DNA from: Natronogracilivirga saccharolytica
GTDB taxonomy: Bacteria; Bacteroidota; Rhodothermia; Balneolales; Natronogracilivirgulaceae
Assembly: GCF_017921895.1 (NCBI RefSeq)
Contig: NZ_JAFIDN010000001.1
Span: 186,001-250,000, forward strand
Length of the DNA: 64,000 nucleotides
Reading direction: 5' to 3'
Below, in pieces: positions 1-8,901 of the stretch. The first letter of the stretch is position 1. Each line of letters starts with the position of its first letter. The notes beneath the pieces were generated by a model, which had not been told where the DNA came from, did no database searches, and was given only the letters and a program-made list of their open reading frames with translations. Both the position numbers and the translations under genes were made by a program.

Positions 1-852
1 CGCGGACGCGAACGGAGCCGCCCTGTTGAAAGCGTCATTGACGAGTTTCAGCAGCTCAGCGATGCAGGATACAAGGAAGTCACACTTCTCGGCCAGAATG
101 TAAATTCCTACAACCATAACGGACGGGATTTTGCAGAGCTGATGTACCGCTGCAGTCTCATTAATCCCGAGATGAGAATCCGGTTTTCGACTTCACATCC
201 CAAAGATTTCCCTGATGAGTTTCTTCATGTGATGCGTGAGCGGCACAACGTCTGCAACTATATCCATATTCCGGTGCAGTCGGGAAATAATACCGTGCTT
301 GAGCGGATGAAGCGTCCGTACACACGGGAAGCGTACCTGGAGCTGATCGACAAAATGAGATCCATGATCCCGGGCGTTTCACTTTCTACCGACATCATTG
401 CCGGTTTCTGCGGCGAAACGGAAGAACAGCATGAAGAAACACTGGATATCATAGAGAGGGTGCGTTACGACATGGCCTACATGTTCGCCTACTCCGAGCG
501 GGAGCGTACTCTGGCACACCGGAAATACGAAGACGACGTACCTGAAGAGGTTAAAAAACGGCGTCTGTCAGAGATCATCTCACTGCAGCACGGTATTGCC
601 GCAGAGTTAAATCAGCAGGAAATAGGCCGGCGCCATATTGTTCTGGCTGAAGGTACCAGCAAAAGATCGGAAGATCAGCTCTCGGGCAGGACAGATACGA
701 ATAAAATGGTTATTTTTGACAAAGGCGTGTGCAAAGCCGGAGATTATGTTGAAGTGGAAATTTTTGATGCCACCTCGGCAACACTCAAGGGAAAGGCACT
801 CAGCAAAGTTTTATTATCCGATACCTCGCCCTTTCCGGCGGTGGCACTCTGA
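1..852 (+). CDS. miaB: tRNA-2-methylthio-N6-dimethylallyladenosine synthase MiaB, 3' part
   Basis: Radical-SAM methylthiotransferase that adds the 2-methylthio group to i6A37 of tRNAs. The frame is open from the first base of the window, so the N-terminal iron-sulphur domain and the radical-SAM CxxxCxxC lie outside. What remains starts with the family's RGRERSRP stretch, followed by [13 protein letters not shown], then the TIM-barrel part ([24 protein letters not shown]) and a C-terminal TRAM domain for tRNA binding (about the last 65 residues). The first internal ATG is at 142, but homology clearly runs further upstream. The identity of MiaB over the related MtaB and RimO rests on the [10 protein letters not shown] block. 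The gene ends 113 bases before the next gene. Confidence 0.93.
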   Translation, partial: RGRERSRPVESVIDEFQQLSDAGYKEVTLLGQNVNSYNHNGRDFAELMYRCSLINPEMRIRFSTSHPKDFPDEFLHVMRERHNVCNYIHIPVQSGNNTVLERMKRPYTREAYLELIDKMRSMIPGVSLSTDIIAGFCGETEEQHEETLDIIERVRYDMAYMFAYSERERTLAHRKYEDDVPEEVKKRRLSEIISLQHGIAAELNQQEIGRRHIVLAEGTSKRSEDQLSGRTDTNKMVIFDKGVCKAGDYVEVEIFDATSATLKGKALSKVLLSDTSPFPAVAL

Positions 853-942
853 ATAAAGTCCTGCTTTCCGGGGATTACATGCAAACATGCCGGTCATCGT
901 GGCACAGCTGTTCCACGGACATTTGATATCATTAAAATTGCC

Positions 943-956
943 GTAATAATTATTAC
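943..956. promoter_or_regulatory. Perfect 14-base palindrome upstream of the sigma-54 activator
   Basis: GTAATAATTATTAC is its own reverse complement and ends nine bases before the GTG start at 966. It could be an operator for autoregulation or only an AT-rich leader. A short hairpin (898-917) precedes it and may be the weak end of the miaB transcript. No promoter was assigned. Confidence 0.3.
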
Positions 957-965
957 ATTTATAGT

Positions 966-2390
966 GTGGATCGAAAAGAGCTTCAGAAAAAATACGGAAT
1001 CATAGGAGAGTCTCCTGCACTTAAGCAGGCCCTCGACAAGGTGCTGCAGGTAGCACCTACAGAGATAACTGTACTATTGTATGGAGAAACAGGTGTCGGC
1101 AAGGATGTCATTGCCAGAGTCATTCATGATCTGAGCCCCAGAAATCAAAAAAATCTGGTTATCGTCAACTGTGGTGCCATACCCGAAGGTATTATCGAAA
1201 GTGAACTGTTCGGACACGAAAAAGGTGCTTATACCGGAGCCCATGAATCCAGAATGGGCTACTTCGAACAGGCTGACGGCGGCACCATCTTTCTCGATGA
1301 AATTGTAGACACGCCCAAAAATGTGCAGGTAAAGCTGCTTCGCATTCTGGAGTCCGGGGAGTTCTTCCGGGTCGGTTCCAGTAAACCCCGGAAGGTGAAT
1401 ACACGGGTCATAGCCGCTTCCAACAAGGACATGTGGAAGAGTGTGGAGGCAGGTGATTTTCGCCAGGACCTTTTTTATCGCCTGAATACCATTACCATCA
1501 GCATCCCGCCTTTACGGGAACGCGGCAACGACATTCTGCTCATTTTCCGTGATTTTGTTTCCCATTTTGCCAAAAAGTACGACTCTGTTTTCCGGGGGAT
1601 GTCCGATGAGGCACGGCAGCTGCTGCTTTCCTACCGCTGGCCGGGCAACATCCGGGAACTCAGAAATGTGGCTGAGCAGCTGGTTGTTCTTGAAAAATCC
1701 CAGTTTGTCAATGAGGATGTCCTTAAAAAGTATCTGAAAGGCAGACAAAGTCTTGGTTCGGCGGATAATCTTCCCATGCTCTTTGACCACGATGAGCAGC
1801 ATCAGCATCAAACCGCTTCCGCAACGGAGAGCCGCGAGCTGCAGCTGATCTACCGTGCTCTGCTCGACATGAAAAACGAGATGGGCGATATGAAACGGAT
1901 GATTGCCACCCTTTTTTATCATACTTTCAGGGAAGGTGGTCTTCCGAAACACCTTCCGGCGCATACCGGCACCCGGGGTGAAGAAAATCCACAGAACCCC
2001 CAAAAACCTGCTTCTGCCAAGGATATCAATGATTTAATGGTCGGGGTTGCTCCCTATTCGGATGCCGAAATTGATGATGTCGATGACTTGCCGGAGCAAA
2101 ATCACAATAAAGGTCCTTACGATGAATATGGACCAGCGGATCATGACATAAACAGAGAGGGCGAGAATCATGCTTCCGGAACAGAAAACCTGCAGGAACT
2201 GACCGATGACCAGCGGCATGCAGCAGCATTGTTTGGCAAAGAGGATCTTCCCTCACTGGAAGACGTTGAGAAATTTCTTATCAAAAGAGCACTCGAAAAA
2301 TACAGCGGAAACCGCCGGAAAGCGGCCAGAATACTGGGCATGAGTGAACGTACGTTATACCGGAAAATAGACCAATATGAACTGCTTTAA
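966..2390 (+). CDS. Sigma-54-dependent transcriptional activator without a receiver domain
   Basis: AAA+ enhancer-binding protein that would remodel sigma-54 RNA polymerase. The ATPase domain starts almost at the N terminus: Walker A GETGVGKD (about 40-47), the sigma-54 contact loop GAYTGA (87-92, the conservative Tyr variant of GAFTGA), and Walker B GGTIFLDEI (105-113). A Fis-type helix-turn-helix ends the protein (about 447-474, NRRKAARILGMSERTLYRK). There is no receiver, GAF or PAS domain in front. Instead a poorly conserved, charged linker of about 150 residues lies between the ATPase and the HTH. The start is GTG, chosen because translation begins just before the ATPase core. The stop overlaps the first codons of the LptE-like gene, which suggests co-transcription and a link to envelope biogenesis. 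Confidence 0.9.
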   Translation: MDRKELQKKYGIIGESPALKQALDKVLQVAPTEITVLLYGETGVGKDVIARVIHDLSPRNQKNLVIVNCGAIPEGIIESELFGHEKGAYTGAHESRMGYFEQADGGTIFLDEIVDTPKNVQVKLLRILESGEFFRVGSSKPRKVNTRVIAASNKDMWKSVEAGDFRQDLFYRLNTITISIPPLRERGNDILLIFRDFVSHFAKKYDSVFRGMSDEARQLLLSYRWPGNIRELRNVAEQLVVLEKSQFVNEDVLKKYLKGRQSLGSADNLPMLFDHDEQHQHQTASATESRELQLIYRALLDMKNEMGDMKRMIATLFYHTFREGGLPKHLPAHTGTRGEENPQNPQKPASAKDINDLMVGVAPYSDAEIDDVDDLPEQNHNKGPYDEYGPADHDINREGENHASGTENLQELTDDQRHAAALFGKEDLPSLEDVEKFLIKRALEKYSGNRRKAARILGMSERTLYRKIDQYELL

Positions 2391-2919
2391 TACTTCCAGG
2401 GGTATGTCATTCACCGGCAGGGTAATGATCCTTGTTCTGCTCGCAGGAGGATTGCTTTCGGGATGTATTCGTTACAGTTTTACCGGGGTAACCATTCCGT
2501 CCGATGTCCGTACGATATACATTCCTTTTTTCTCAGACCGCTCCGGCAGTGGTATTGGTGATCTGAGTGACCAGCTGAACGATGCCATGATTGACCGGTT
2601 TATCAATCAAAGCCGTCTGCAGCTTACCGATTCACCTGAAAATGCAGATGTCATTATTGAGGGTACCATTACATCCTATTCAAACAGACCATTCAGCGTC
2701 GCCGGTGATCAGCGTGCAGATTTGAACCGGGTGCAGATCGGGGTTCAGGCAACGTATAAATATGTTGGCAGTGATGAGCCCGAATGGCAAAAGAATTTTA
2801 CCGGCAATTATGAATATGACCCCAGTGAAGACCCCGTAGACGGGGAAATTGAGGCCATATTTGAAGCCATGCTGCGGCTGGCCGACAGCATGTTCAACGA
2901 TGCCATGGGTGAATGGTAA
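2377..2919 (+). CDS. lptE: LptE-like outer-membrane lipoprotein
   Basis: Likely partner of LptD in placing lipopolysaccharide in the outer membrane. It has a lipoprotein signal with lipobox LLSGC (Cys30), then the pattern of Bacteroidota LptE-like proteins: SFTGVTIPSDVRTIYIPFF, a central VIIEGTITSY strand, and repeated beta segments. The longest frame starts inside the upstream activator gene (14-base overlap). An ATG at 2404 would give a more typical signal peptide and is an equally good start. The residues after the lipidated Cys (IRYS) are not acidic, as expected for a lipoprotein facing the periplasm. The family is divergent, so the name rests on fold-level resemblance and gene order. Confidence 0.75.
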   Translation: MNCFNTSRGMSFTGRVMILVLLAGGLLSGCIRYSFTGVTIPSDVRTIYIPFFSDRSGSGIGDLSDQLNDAMIDRFINQSRLQLTDSPENADVIIEGTITSYSNRPFSVAGDQRADLNRVQIGVQATYKYVGSDEPEWQKNFTGNYEYDPSEDPVDGEIEAIFEAMLRLADSMFNDAMGEW

Positions 2920-2983
2920 TATCAGCATCTTTGTTTTGATCCATGCTGTTTCTATATTCAGGGTATTAACCTAAGATACTATC

Positions 2984-3613
2984 ATGCAAGGACTACCTTT
3001 TGAAATTCCCCAGAGCCTGAGCTCTTACATTACACAGTTTGAAATAGACCCGGAAAAAGGTATTTCCAATCTCGAAAATCATTTAAAAAAGCGGGGTATG
3101 GATGCCGTCGGTTATTTTCTGCTCTCATGGCTTCACCATCTCAATGGCCAAAATAACCAGGCCATTCATTATGCGCTCAAGGCTAAATGTTATGCTCCGG
3201 GCAGTCCTTTTTTTGAACATCTTCATTATTTTCTGACCCACCCGGATCATTTCAAGGCCTGGAAACCGTTTTCTCCCGATTCGGATACAACCGATGCTCC
3301 TGAACCCGGGGATACTTCCCCACAGACGCTTCAGCTTGACCGGCTTATCGAACAGCTTAACAAGGCAGAGAACAAGAAGATCACTCTGCAGCCGGAACCG
3401 GACGATAAGCGGGAAGAGGCAGAGCAGCCTGATCTTGGTGAAAACTCAATAAAAGTGGGTGATATCGCTTCAGAAACACTTGCCAGGATATATGAAAAGC
3501 AAAACAAATACGATGAAGCTCTGAGAACCTTTGAAAAGCTGGTTCAAACAAGGCCGCACCGGTCCGAATACTATCGCAAGGAAATGGAACGCATCAGAAA
3601 TCTTATGGAATGA
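2984..3613 (+). CDS. Tetratricopeptide-type protein of unknown function
   Basis: A 209-residue soluble protein with no signal peptide. The first 90 residues form helical pairs with TPR-like spacing (DAVGYFLLSWLHHLNGQNNQ, AIHYALKAKCYAPGSP). An acidic, low-complexity middle follows, and a second TPR-like unit lies near the C terminus (SETLARIYEKQNKYDEALRT followed by FEKLVQTRP). Such proteins usually scaffold other proteins; no partner is identifiable here. It follows the LptE-like gene by 64 bases on the same strand and may belong to that transcription unit. The product is otherwise unrecognised. Confidence 0.7.
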   Translation: MQGLPFEIPQSLSSYITQFEIDPEKGISNLENHLKKRGMDAVGYFLLSWLHHLNGQNNQAIHYALKAKCYAPGSPFFEHLHYFLTHPDHFKAWKPFSPDSDTTDAPEPGDTSPQTLQLDRLIEQLNKAENKKITLQPEPDDKREEAEQPDLGENSIKVGDIASETLARIYEKQNKYDEALRTFEKLVQTRPHRSEYYRKEMERIRNLME

Positions 3614-3725
3614 GTGTTGCAGGCAAGGGAAGCTGCAGGCATTTGCTCTTGTGTATCAACACTTCCGGGCATCTGAAAATCTGCTTAATCCGGTTACGAA
3701 ATCACCCCGTATTCCGGCAGCTTAA

Positions 3726-4373
3726 TCACAGCCCCTTGACAAACGGATTTGTCTTCTTTTCGTAACCAATAGTTGTGTTGGGACCATGTCCGGGCCATAC
3801 TACAGTATCATCAGGAAGGGTGTACAGCTTTTTTTTGATACTCTCCTCGAGCAGCTCATAATCACCGCCAAACAGATCCGTTCGTCCGATACTTCCGGCA
3901 AAAAGAGCGTCACCGGCAATAACCCATCCGCCATTCTTATGGTAAAAAGACAGATGACCCGGAGAATGGCCGGGCGTGTGTCTGGAGTCATACTCGAATG
4001 AACCAATCTGCAGTGTCCATGATGCATCAATAAAAACCGGATCGACCTCCAGTGGCTCGGCGTTCATGCCAAACATCATGGCCTGCCGGGGATATTGTTC
4101 AATAAAGATGTAGCTGTCCTTGTGCATGTAAAGCGGTACTTCAAACAGCTGCATGGCCCGCTGCAGTCCCATAATGTGATCGACATGAGCATGTGTGATT
4201 ACCAGCGCTTCCACATCGAGCTTCACGGATTCAAGATACTGCAACAGTCTGTCCCATTCTTCTGCATTGTGAAACCCGGGATCAAACAGATGCGCCTTTT
4301 TGTTATCATGTACGAGATAGGCATTTTCCTGAAACGGATTCAGGCCTTCAAATTTCTGGAGTTTCAGATTCAT
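3726..4373 (-). CDS. MBL-fold metallo-hydrolase (glyoxalase II-like)
   Basis: A 215-residue cytosolic metallo-beta-lactamase-fold hydrolase. The metal ligands are visible: THAHVDHIMG for the HxHxDH motif, HTPGHSPGH for the next His, GDALF for the bridging Asp, and WPGHGP for the last His. This pattern and size match the small glyoxalase II/YcbL group, which hydrolyse thioesters such as S-lactoylglutathione or related thiol adducts. An organism that makes bacillithiol (bshB1 is at 55071) could use a bacillithiol thioester instead; that is inference. It converges with the upstream TPR gene and is divergent from the NRDE gene. Confidence 0.88.
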   Translation of the reverse strand: MNLKLQKFEGLNPFQENAYLVHDNKKAHLFDPGFHNAEEWDRLLQYLESVKLDVEALVITHAHVDHIMGLQRAMQLFEVPLYMHKDSYIFIEQYPRQAMMFGMNAEPLEVDPVFIDASWTLQIGSFEYDSRHTPGHSPGHLSFYHKNGGWVIAGDALFAGSIGRTDLFGGDYELLEESIKKKLYTLPDDTVVWPGHGPNTTIGYEKKTNPFVKGL

Positions 4374-4443
4374 ATAAGCTTAATTCAATTCTACGGTTAC
4401 CTGGCCCGGCCAGTTGCCGTTAAAATAACGGATTTTTTCACGG

Positions 4444-5232
4444 ATGTGTACAATTACATTTTTACCGACCGGGGCCGGCTCTTATTTACTGGCATCCAAC
4501 CGTGACGAGCAAAAATCCCGGCCGTCATCCACAGAACCGCTTCAGCACAATGTCAGCGGAATACAGTGTGTATGGCCTGTTGACCGCCAGGCCGGAGGTA
4601 CCTGGATCGCTGCCAACGAAACAGGTGCTGCCTTTGCACTCATGAACGACTACCAGAGCCGCCAACACGCATCCGGTTCAGATACATCCAGCCGCGGGGT
4701 TATCATACCGGAAATAGCCGACTGTTCCTCACCTGACCAGGTTGCGGAACGATTTGCAGATTCGGACCCCCTCAAGCACCTCTCTTTTCAGCCGTTCCGG
4801 CTGCTGATGGCAGATTCACGGAACGGAGTAACCATGTGGCATTTTGACGGGCAGGCACTGCAGAGAAGCCATCAGGGGTACGGTGCAGGCATATGGGTTT
4901 CGGCAGGCAAAGAGGAGTCAAAGATACGCAACGGCCGCAGGCAATTATTTGAAGATTTCCTGGGGCGCAGCTACAAAAACAATCTGGGAAGAATTATGGA
5001 TTTGCACACCACACAAAACGGGCTGAAGCAACCTGATGATATAAACGAGGGCAACCCTGACCTTTTTGGATTCAGTATGGAGCTGGAACATGTGCGCACC
5101 GTTTCATCTACCATTGTGGAATTTGTGCCGGATAATGTTGCAGGAAAACGGAAATCAGGCAGTTTGAAAATGCACTTTATGCCGGGCCGTCCTGATCCGC
5201 AAAAAAAATGGCAGACCCGTGTGCTTGATTAG
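4444..5232 (+). CDS. NRDE/TANGO2 family protein
   Basis: A 262-residue member of the NRDE family, whose eukaryotic relative TANGO2 is linked to Golgi organisation and haem handling. The family start MCTITF is present, with Cys2 as the predicted N-terminal nucleophile of an Ntn-hydrolase fold, and the naming motif ASNRDE follows at about residues 17-22. Other family blocks are GGTWIAANETGAAFALMND and the late SSTIVEF. The biochemical reaction is not established. The start is fixed by the need to place the Cys at position 2. It is divergent from the MBL-hydrolase gene and converges on rpmE. Confidence 0.85.
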   Translation: MCTITFLPTGAGSYLLASNRDEQKSRPSSTEPLQHNVSGIQCVWPVDRQAGGTWIAANETGAAFALMNDYQSRQHASGSDTSSRGVIIPEIADCSSPDQVAERFADSDPLKHLSFQPFRLLMADSRNGVTMWHFDGQALQRSHQGYGAGIWVSAGKEESKIRNGRRQLFEDFLGRSYKNNLGRIMDLHTTQNGLKQPDDINEGNPDLFGFSMELEHVRTVSSTIVEFVPDNVAGKRKSGSLKMHFMPGRPDPQKKWQTRVLD

Positions 5233-5307
5233 CACACAAATCTGCCGGAAAATGGATGGCACCTGTAGCCAGATGTCCGTAAACAGCAGAGTTACTGCCG
5301 GATATAA

Positions 5308-5532
5308 TTATTTCTTGGCGGCTTTCTTGCCAAAACGACGATTAAACTGTTCTACACGTCCGGCGGCACTCATCATTTTCTGACTGCCGATGTAGAACGG
5401 ATGGTTTTTAGAGTCCACTTCCGCTTTGTAAACACCATCTTTGGTTTTCATGGTGCTCCGGGTAACCACCTCACTGCCATCGCTGAGAATGACCTTTACT
5501 TCCTTGTATTCAGGATGAATGCCTTTTTTCAT
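5308..5532 (-). CDS. rpmE2: 50S ribosomal protein L31, zinc-free type
   Basis: A 74-residue large-subunit ribosomal protein. MKKGIHPEYKEVKVIL and KNHPFYIGSQKMMSAAGRVE are family blocks. It has no cysteines, so the zinc ribbon of the CXXC form is absent; this resembles type B. It is short for type B (usually 80 or more residues). Its leader (AT-rich, ending in GCACATGAAA) closely resembles the leader that ends the intergenic repeat units elsewhere in the window, which supports that sequence as a strong translation-initiation context in this genome. Confidence 0.93.
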   Translation of the reverse strand: MKKGIHPEYKEVKVILSDGSEVVTRSTMKTKDGVYKAEVDSKNHPFYIGSQKMMSAAGRVEQFNRRFGKKAAKK

Positions 5533-5615
5533 GTGCTTATAATTTTTAATTCTGACAGAATGATATCATTTTTTTTCAGAAGGATAAAGATATGACTATT
5601 ACTATCGTTTTTCAA

Positions 5616-7049
5616 CTACCAAAACGTATGATTTACAGGTAATGCACGGGCTTTCAACCAGCTCTCCTGCCACTCCTCTTCCGGATCTGAATCGGAAGTT
5701 ATGGCACCGCCTACAGAATAGTACAATCTCCTTTCTTTAATAATGGCCGTCCGGATGACAACGTTGAAGTCAAAATCATCATTTGGGGCAAAATAACCAA
5801 CGGCACCGGAATAAAGCCCCCGGCGATAAGTTTCCAGTTCATCAATTATTTCCATTGTACGAATTTTCGGTGCCCCGGTCATTGATCCCATAGGAAAGCA
5901 GGCCCGGATAATATCCACTGATGCCATACCGGTGCTGACTTCGGCCGAAACAGTGGAAACCAGTTGATGAACCGTCGCAAAACTCTGTACTTCAAGCAGA
6001 GAATCGGTTTTTACAGTACCGGTTTTCGCCAGCTTGCCAAGATCATTTCTCACAAGGTCGACAATCATAACATTTTCTGCCTTGTTTTTCTCCTTGTTAA
6101 GAATGTCGCTGATAATTTCCCTGTCTTCTTCAGGGGTGCCTCCTCTCGGCGATGTCCCCTTGATTGGCTGGGAGACAACACGATTTCCCTTTCGCATCAG
6201 AAAACGTTCCGGCGAAGCACAGCAGACATCCACCCCATTGTATGTAATCCATGCAGCAAACGGCACCGGTCCGTGCCCTCTCATATTATCAAATAACTCA
6301 AGAGAACCGGATTCAAACGGACTCTCGAGCTGATGAGTAAAATTCACCTCATACGTATCCCCCCTGGCGATATAATCCTTGATCTGCCGGATCTTGGCGC
6401 GATAGTCCTGCCAGCCTTCTCCCGATTTCAGGGTGCCGGATGGCAGCTTTTTGTCGATGGATGCTATTTCCTGTGAATACAATCCATTAGTATTTTGGGA
6501 ATTGAACTCTGCCACGCCCGCAGGTACGGTATTACACGGGCCTTTTAATACTCTGACGGAGAGTTGCCTGCGATCGACCTCCAGCAGCGACGAAGGGATA
6601 AAAAAACAGAGATCGGGCAATCTGATGCGATCCTCGTTAGCAGAGGAAAGCGTTTCGATCCTGTTTTTCAGGTCGTAGGAAAACCATCCGAACATCCAGT
6701 CCTTATGCTCCCTGCGATAGGCTTTCAGGGCTTCCCAGGGATCGGTTTCTTCCCGTTTGATCCAGGATTCAGGTCTGTCCGTCGCGGCACCCAGACCTGC
6801 ATTCCGGGCATCGTACTCAAAAACACCTTCCGGGTCACCGTAATCTTGCCGGTACCACAACACCGACTCGGGATTACTGGCTATGTATCCGTGCGATGAG
6901 GCCGGATGCCCGTCAAGCTGGGAATCCAGAAATACAACCGGTCCCTCCTCTTTCTTCTTCCGAAGGTAGCTCCGAATCCATGCATCGAATTCTTGAACCG
7001 TCCGGAACACCAGATTCCTTTTTACAGTTGCAGATGAATCAGCCAACAT
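5616..7049 (-). CDS. pabB: Aminodeoxychorismate synthase component I
   Basis: Converts chorismate with ammonia or glutamine nitrogen to 4-amino-4-deoxychorismate in folate synthesis. The chorismate-binding half is clear: PIKGTSPRGGTPEEDR (Lys about 297, the PabB signature; TrpE has Ala there), IVDLVRNDLGKLA, and GSMTGAPKIRTMEIIDELE. The open frame extends to 7100 inside pabC. I chose the ATG at 7049 (residue 18 of the long frame) because it reduces the overlap with pabC to 11 bases and matches the family's length. The order pabC then pabB suggests translational coupling. The glutaminase subunit PabA is not in the window. Confidence 0.93.
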   Translation of the reverse strand: MLADSSATVKRNLVFRTVQEFDAWIRSYLRKKKEEGPVVFLDSQLDGHPASSHGYIASNPESVLWYRQDYGDPEGVFEYDARNAGLGAATDRPESWIKREETDPWEALKAYRREHKDWMFGWFSYDLKNRIETLSSANEDRIRLPDLCFFIPSSLLEVDRRQLSVRVLKGPCNTVPAGVAEFNSQNTNGLYSQEIASIDKKLPSGTLKSGEGWQDYRAKIRQIKDYIARGDTYEVNFTHQLESPFESGSLELFDNMRGHGPVPFAAWITYNGVDVCCASPERFLMRKGNRVVSQPIKGTSPRGGTPEEDREIISDILNKEKNKAENVMIVDLVRNDLGKLAKTGTVKTDSLLEVQSFATVHQLVSTVSAEVSTGMASVDIIRACFPMGSMTGAPKIRTMEIIDELETYRRGLYSGAVGYFAPNDDFDFNVVIRTAIIKERRLYYSVGGAITSDSDPEEEWQESWLKARALPVNHTFW

Positions 7050-7944
7050 ATTGCAGATTATCGTTGATGTGTGAAGCAAATCGATTCTGAATCCGGTCAA
7101 AAAAGCTGTACTGAAGCGGAAACTCCTTGTTATCTATGCGTCCTGCCAACCCAATTCCACGGACAGAGTTGCATATCCACACAGCATCAGCTGTTTTCAG
7201 AAAGTCGGCGGAATACGCACCCTGATTAGTGTTGATATCCATTTCATCCAGCACTTCGATGATGGTATTCCGGGCAATTCCTGGAAACAAATCACAGGAA
7301 ACCGACGGAGTAAATACAAAATCGTCTTTGATCCAGAAAATGTTTGCGATGGTTGTCTCGCTTACCCACCCCGTAGTGGTCATCATCAGTGCATCATCAG
7401 CATTGTGCGACTGGGCCTGTCGTGCAGCGAGAATGTAATTTATCCCGTTGGACCATTTTACATCTGCAGGAAGGGCAGCGTGTGGTATGCGCGGGACAGT
7501 ACTTGTAATCAGATTGACTCCGGCGGGTTTTTCGCCGGTGGTAGTGGTGATTATCCGGGATCCGGAGACATGGATTTTTGCCGTTCTGTTACCCGGCCGG
7601 TACCCTGCTGTGATATCATCAGCCCATACCTGGACGCGGATACGCACATGCTGTCCGAGAGCATCGTTGGCTTTTAAAAAACCGGTGAGCATGCCCAGAA
7701 AAGAATCGGTATCAGCCAGATATCCGGATGGTTCGAGTCCCAGATGCTCCAACCCCTTCCGGAGCCTGGTCAGGTGATCTTCCGGACGGAAAAAACCACC
7801 GGCATAATATCGCATAGTATCAAAACAGCCCTCTCCGTAACGGGCCAGTCTGATTTCGGGACTGAGCGAAGCCTGTTCTGCCGGTAGGAATGCATCGTTG
7901 AACAGGACAACAGGCAGTTTCTCTGAGGCGGTATTCCAGCTCAT
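7039..7944 (-). CDS. pabC: Aminodeoxychorismate lyase, class IV aminotransferase fold
   Basis: PLP enzyme that releases pyruvate from aminodeoxychorismate to give p-aminobenzoate. The fold-type IV blocks are present: RYGEGCFDTMRYYAGGFFRPEDHLTRL is split over residues 35-61, the PLP lysine is about Lys163 in DVKWSNGINYI, and DDALMMTTTGWVSETT gives the phosphate-cup region. The 301-residue length fits. It cannot be separated from a D-amino-acid or branched-chain aminotransferase by sequence alone, but overlap with pabB makes PabC the best call. A tandem structured repeat (7990-8184) lies in its leader; the ATG used here is 46 bases downstream of the repeat's own edge ATG. Confidence 0.88.
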   Translation of the reverse strand: MSWNTASEKLPVVLFNDAFLPAEQASLSPEIRLARYGEGCFDTMRYYAGGFFRPEDHLTRLRKGLEHLGLEPSGYLADTDSFLGMLTGFLKANDALGQHVRIRVQVWADDITAGYRPGNRTAKIHVSGSRIITTTTGEKPAGVNLITSTVPRIPHAALPADVKWSNGINYILAARQAQSHNADDALMMTTTGWVSETTIANIFWIKDDFVFTPSVSCDLFPGIARNTIIEVLDEMDINTNQGAYSADFLKTADAVWICNSVRGIGLAGRIDNKEFPLQYSFFDRIQNRFASHINDNLQYVG

Positions 7945-7989
7945 GGCGGTTATTTTTTAATCTATCTTTTGTGATATGGCCGACGTTTT

Positions 7990-8184
7990 CATGTGTTTAA
8001 AATTTTTGATTAAGTGGACACATGCAATTCCATGACCGGTTTTAATCATGCGCCTGTGTGTCCTGACGCCCGTTCGGTCATGTTCATTTCATCTGTTTAT
8101 AATTTATGATTCTGACGTCACATGTAGTACCCATGCTGGCTATAATCATGCTCCTGTGTGGGGGTAAGCCGCCATGGGTATTTC
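7990..8184 (-). repeat. Structured intergenic repeat, locus A (two tandem units) upstream of pabC
   Basis: Read on the minus strand, two units follow each other: 8184-8119 and 8092-8019, each followed by an AT-rich spacer. Each unit has an outer stem (ATGAAAT.. with ATT.CATGTG), an inner stem (CATGACCG with CGGTCATG in the second unit), and a conserved unpaired block CACACAGG.GCATGATTA. In the first unit the inner stem is ACCCATG with CATGGGT: both arms changed together, so pairing is kept. The final spacer (7990-8018) is the same AT-rich leader plus CACATGAAA found at the other loci. Here that ATG opens only an 11-codon frame that stops before the pabC start. Confidence 0.8.
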
Positions 8185-8220
8185 AACCGACGGCAGGTTC
8201 CGGCCGCATAAGTAACGCGA

Positions 8221-8832
8221 TTAACCCTCTTCTTGTTCGCGTTGATGCTGCAGTTCCTGCCGCGTGGACACTTCATGCCAAATCGGGACTGTCTGTGAGC
8301 CTGACTGAACCTTTTTCACTTTTCCACCGGAGTCAAACACAACTGCCGTGGGAACGCCCGGGACCCTCAGGTCCTGATATGCCGGGGTGCCGTTGACCAG
8401 CCGGTAGCTGTTCTTATTCTCACGGTCATGAGCTTTGGCAAATTCCTCGGCATCCTTTACAAAGGCAGAAATCACTTCTATATGCGGATGGCGGTCGTGC
8501 CAGTTGTAAAGATCATACAGTTCTTCCAGAGAGCGATCGGACCACGTCGCCCAGAACAACAGAACGGTCGTCTGATCAGGATTAACGTAAAGCGTATCTC
8601 CCTGCTGATCCATAAAAACCAGTTCGGACAGAGATTTGTTATCCAGACGATCGAGAAAACGCTGTTCTTGTCTTTGAGAGTAGCGAAGGCTGGCAAAAAT
8701 TATAGCCAAAATGCAAATAACCGCTACGATGACCATGAAATGATTGAAATACTTCGGATCAATTCGCATCCAGACAAGATACAAAGTACTGGCGCCGAAA
8801 ACCATCCAAATACCCCTCAAATCCGCTTGCAT
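8221..8832 (-). CDS. Membrane-anchored thioredoxin-fold protein lacking the CXXC cysteines
   Basis: A 203-residue TlpA/ResA-like protein. Two hydrophobic segments (about 7-22 and 31-48) would anchor it in the inner membrane, with a thioredoxin domain outside. The domain shows TTVLLFWATWSDRS where relatives have WCxxC: both redox cysteines are serine (98 and 101). The cis-Pro loop VPGVPTAVVFD and the fold pattern are kept. It is therefore unlikely to do thiol-disulphide exchange and may bind a partner instead. It precedes the pabC repeat region on the same strand, 276 bases away. Confidence 0.75.
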   Translation of the reverse strand: MQADLRGIWMVFGASTLYLVWMRIDPKYFNHFMVIVAVICILAIIFASLRYSQRQEQRFLDRLDNKSLSELVFMDQQGDTLYVNPDQTTVLLFWATWSDRSLEELYDLYNWHDRHPHIEVISAFVKDAEEFAKAHDRENKNSYRLVNGTPAYQDLRVPGVPTAVVFDSGGKVKKVQSGSQTVPIWHEVSTRQELQHQREQEEG

Positions 8833-8901
8833 GCGGTGTAACTTCGCAAACTTTCCGGGCAGAATGCGGGACAGCTGATCTTTTCCGCTGTGCAGCTGAA
8901 A

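Noticed and set aside
3726-4373. True beta-lactamase resistance gene
   Set aside because: No signal peptide and the motif set and size match small glyoxalase II-like hydrolases.
8106-8396. 96-codon plus-strand frame over repeat locus A and the thioredoxin-fold gene
   Set aside because: It runs through the structured repeat and the antisense of a better supported gene.
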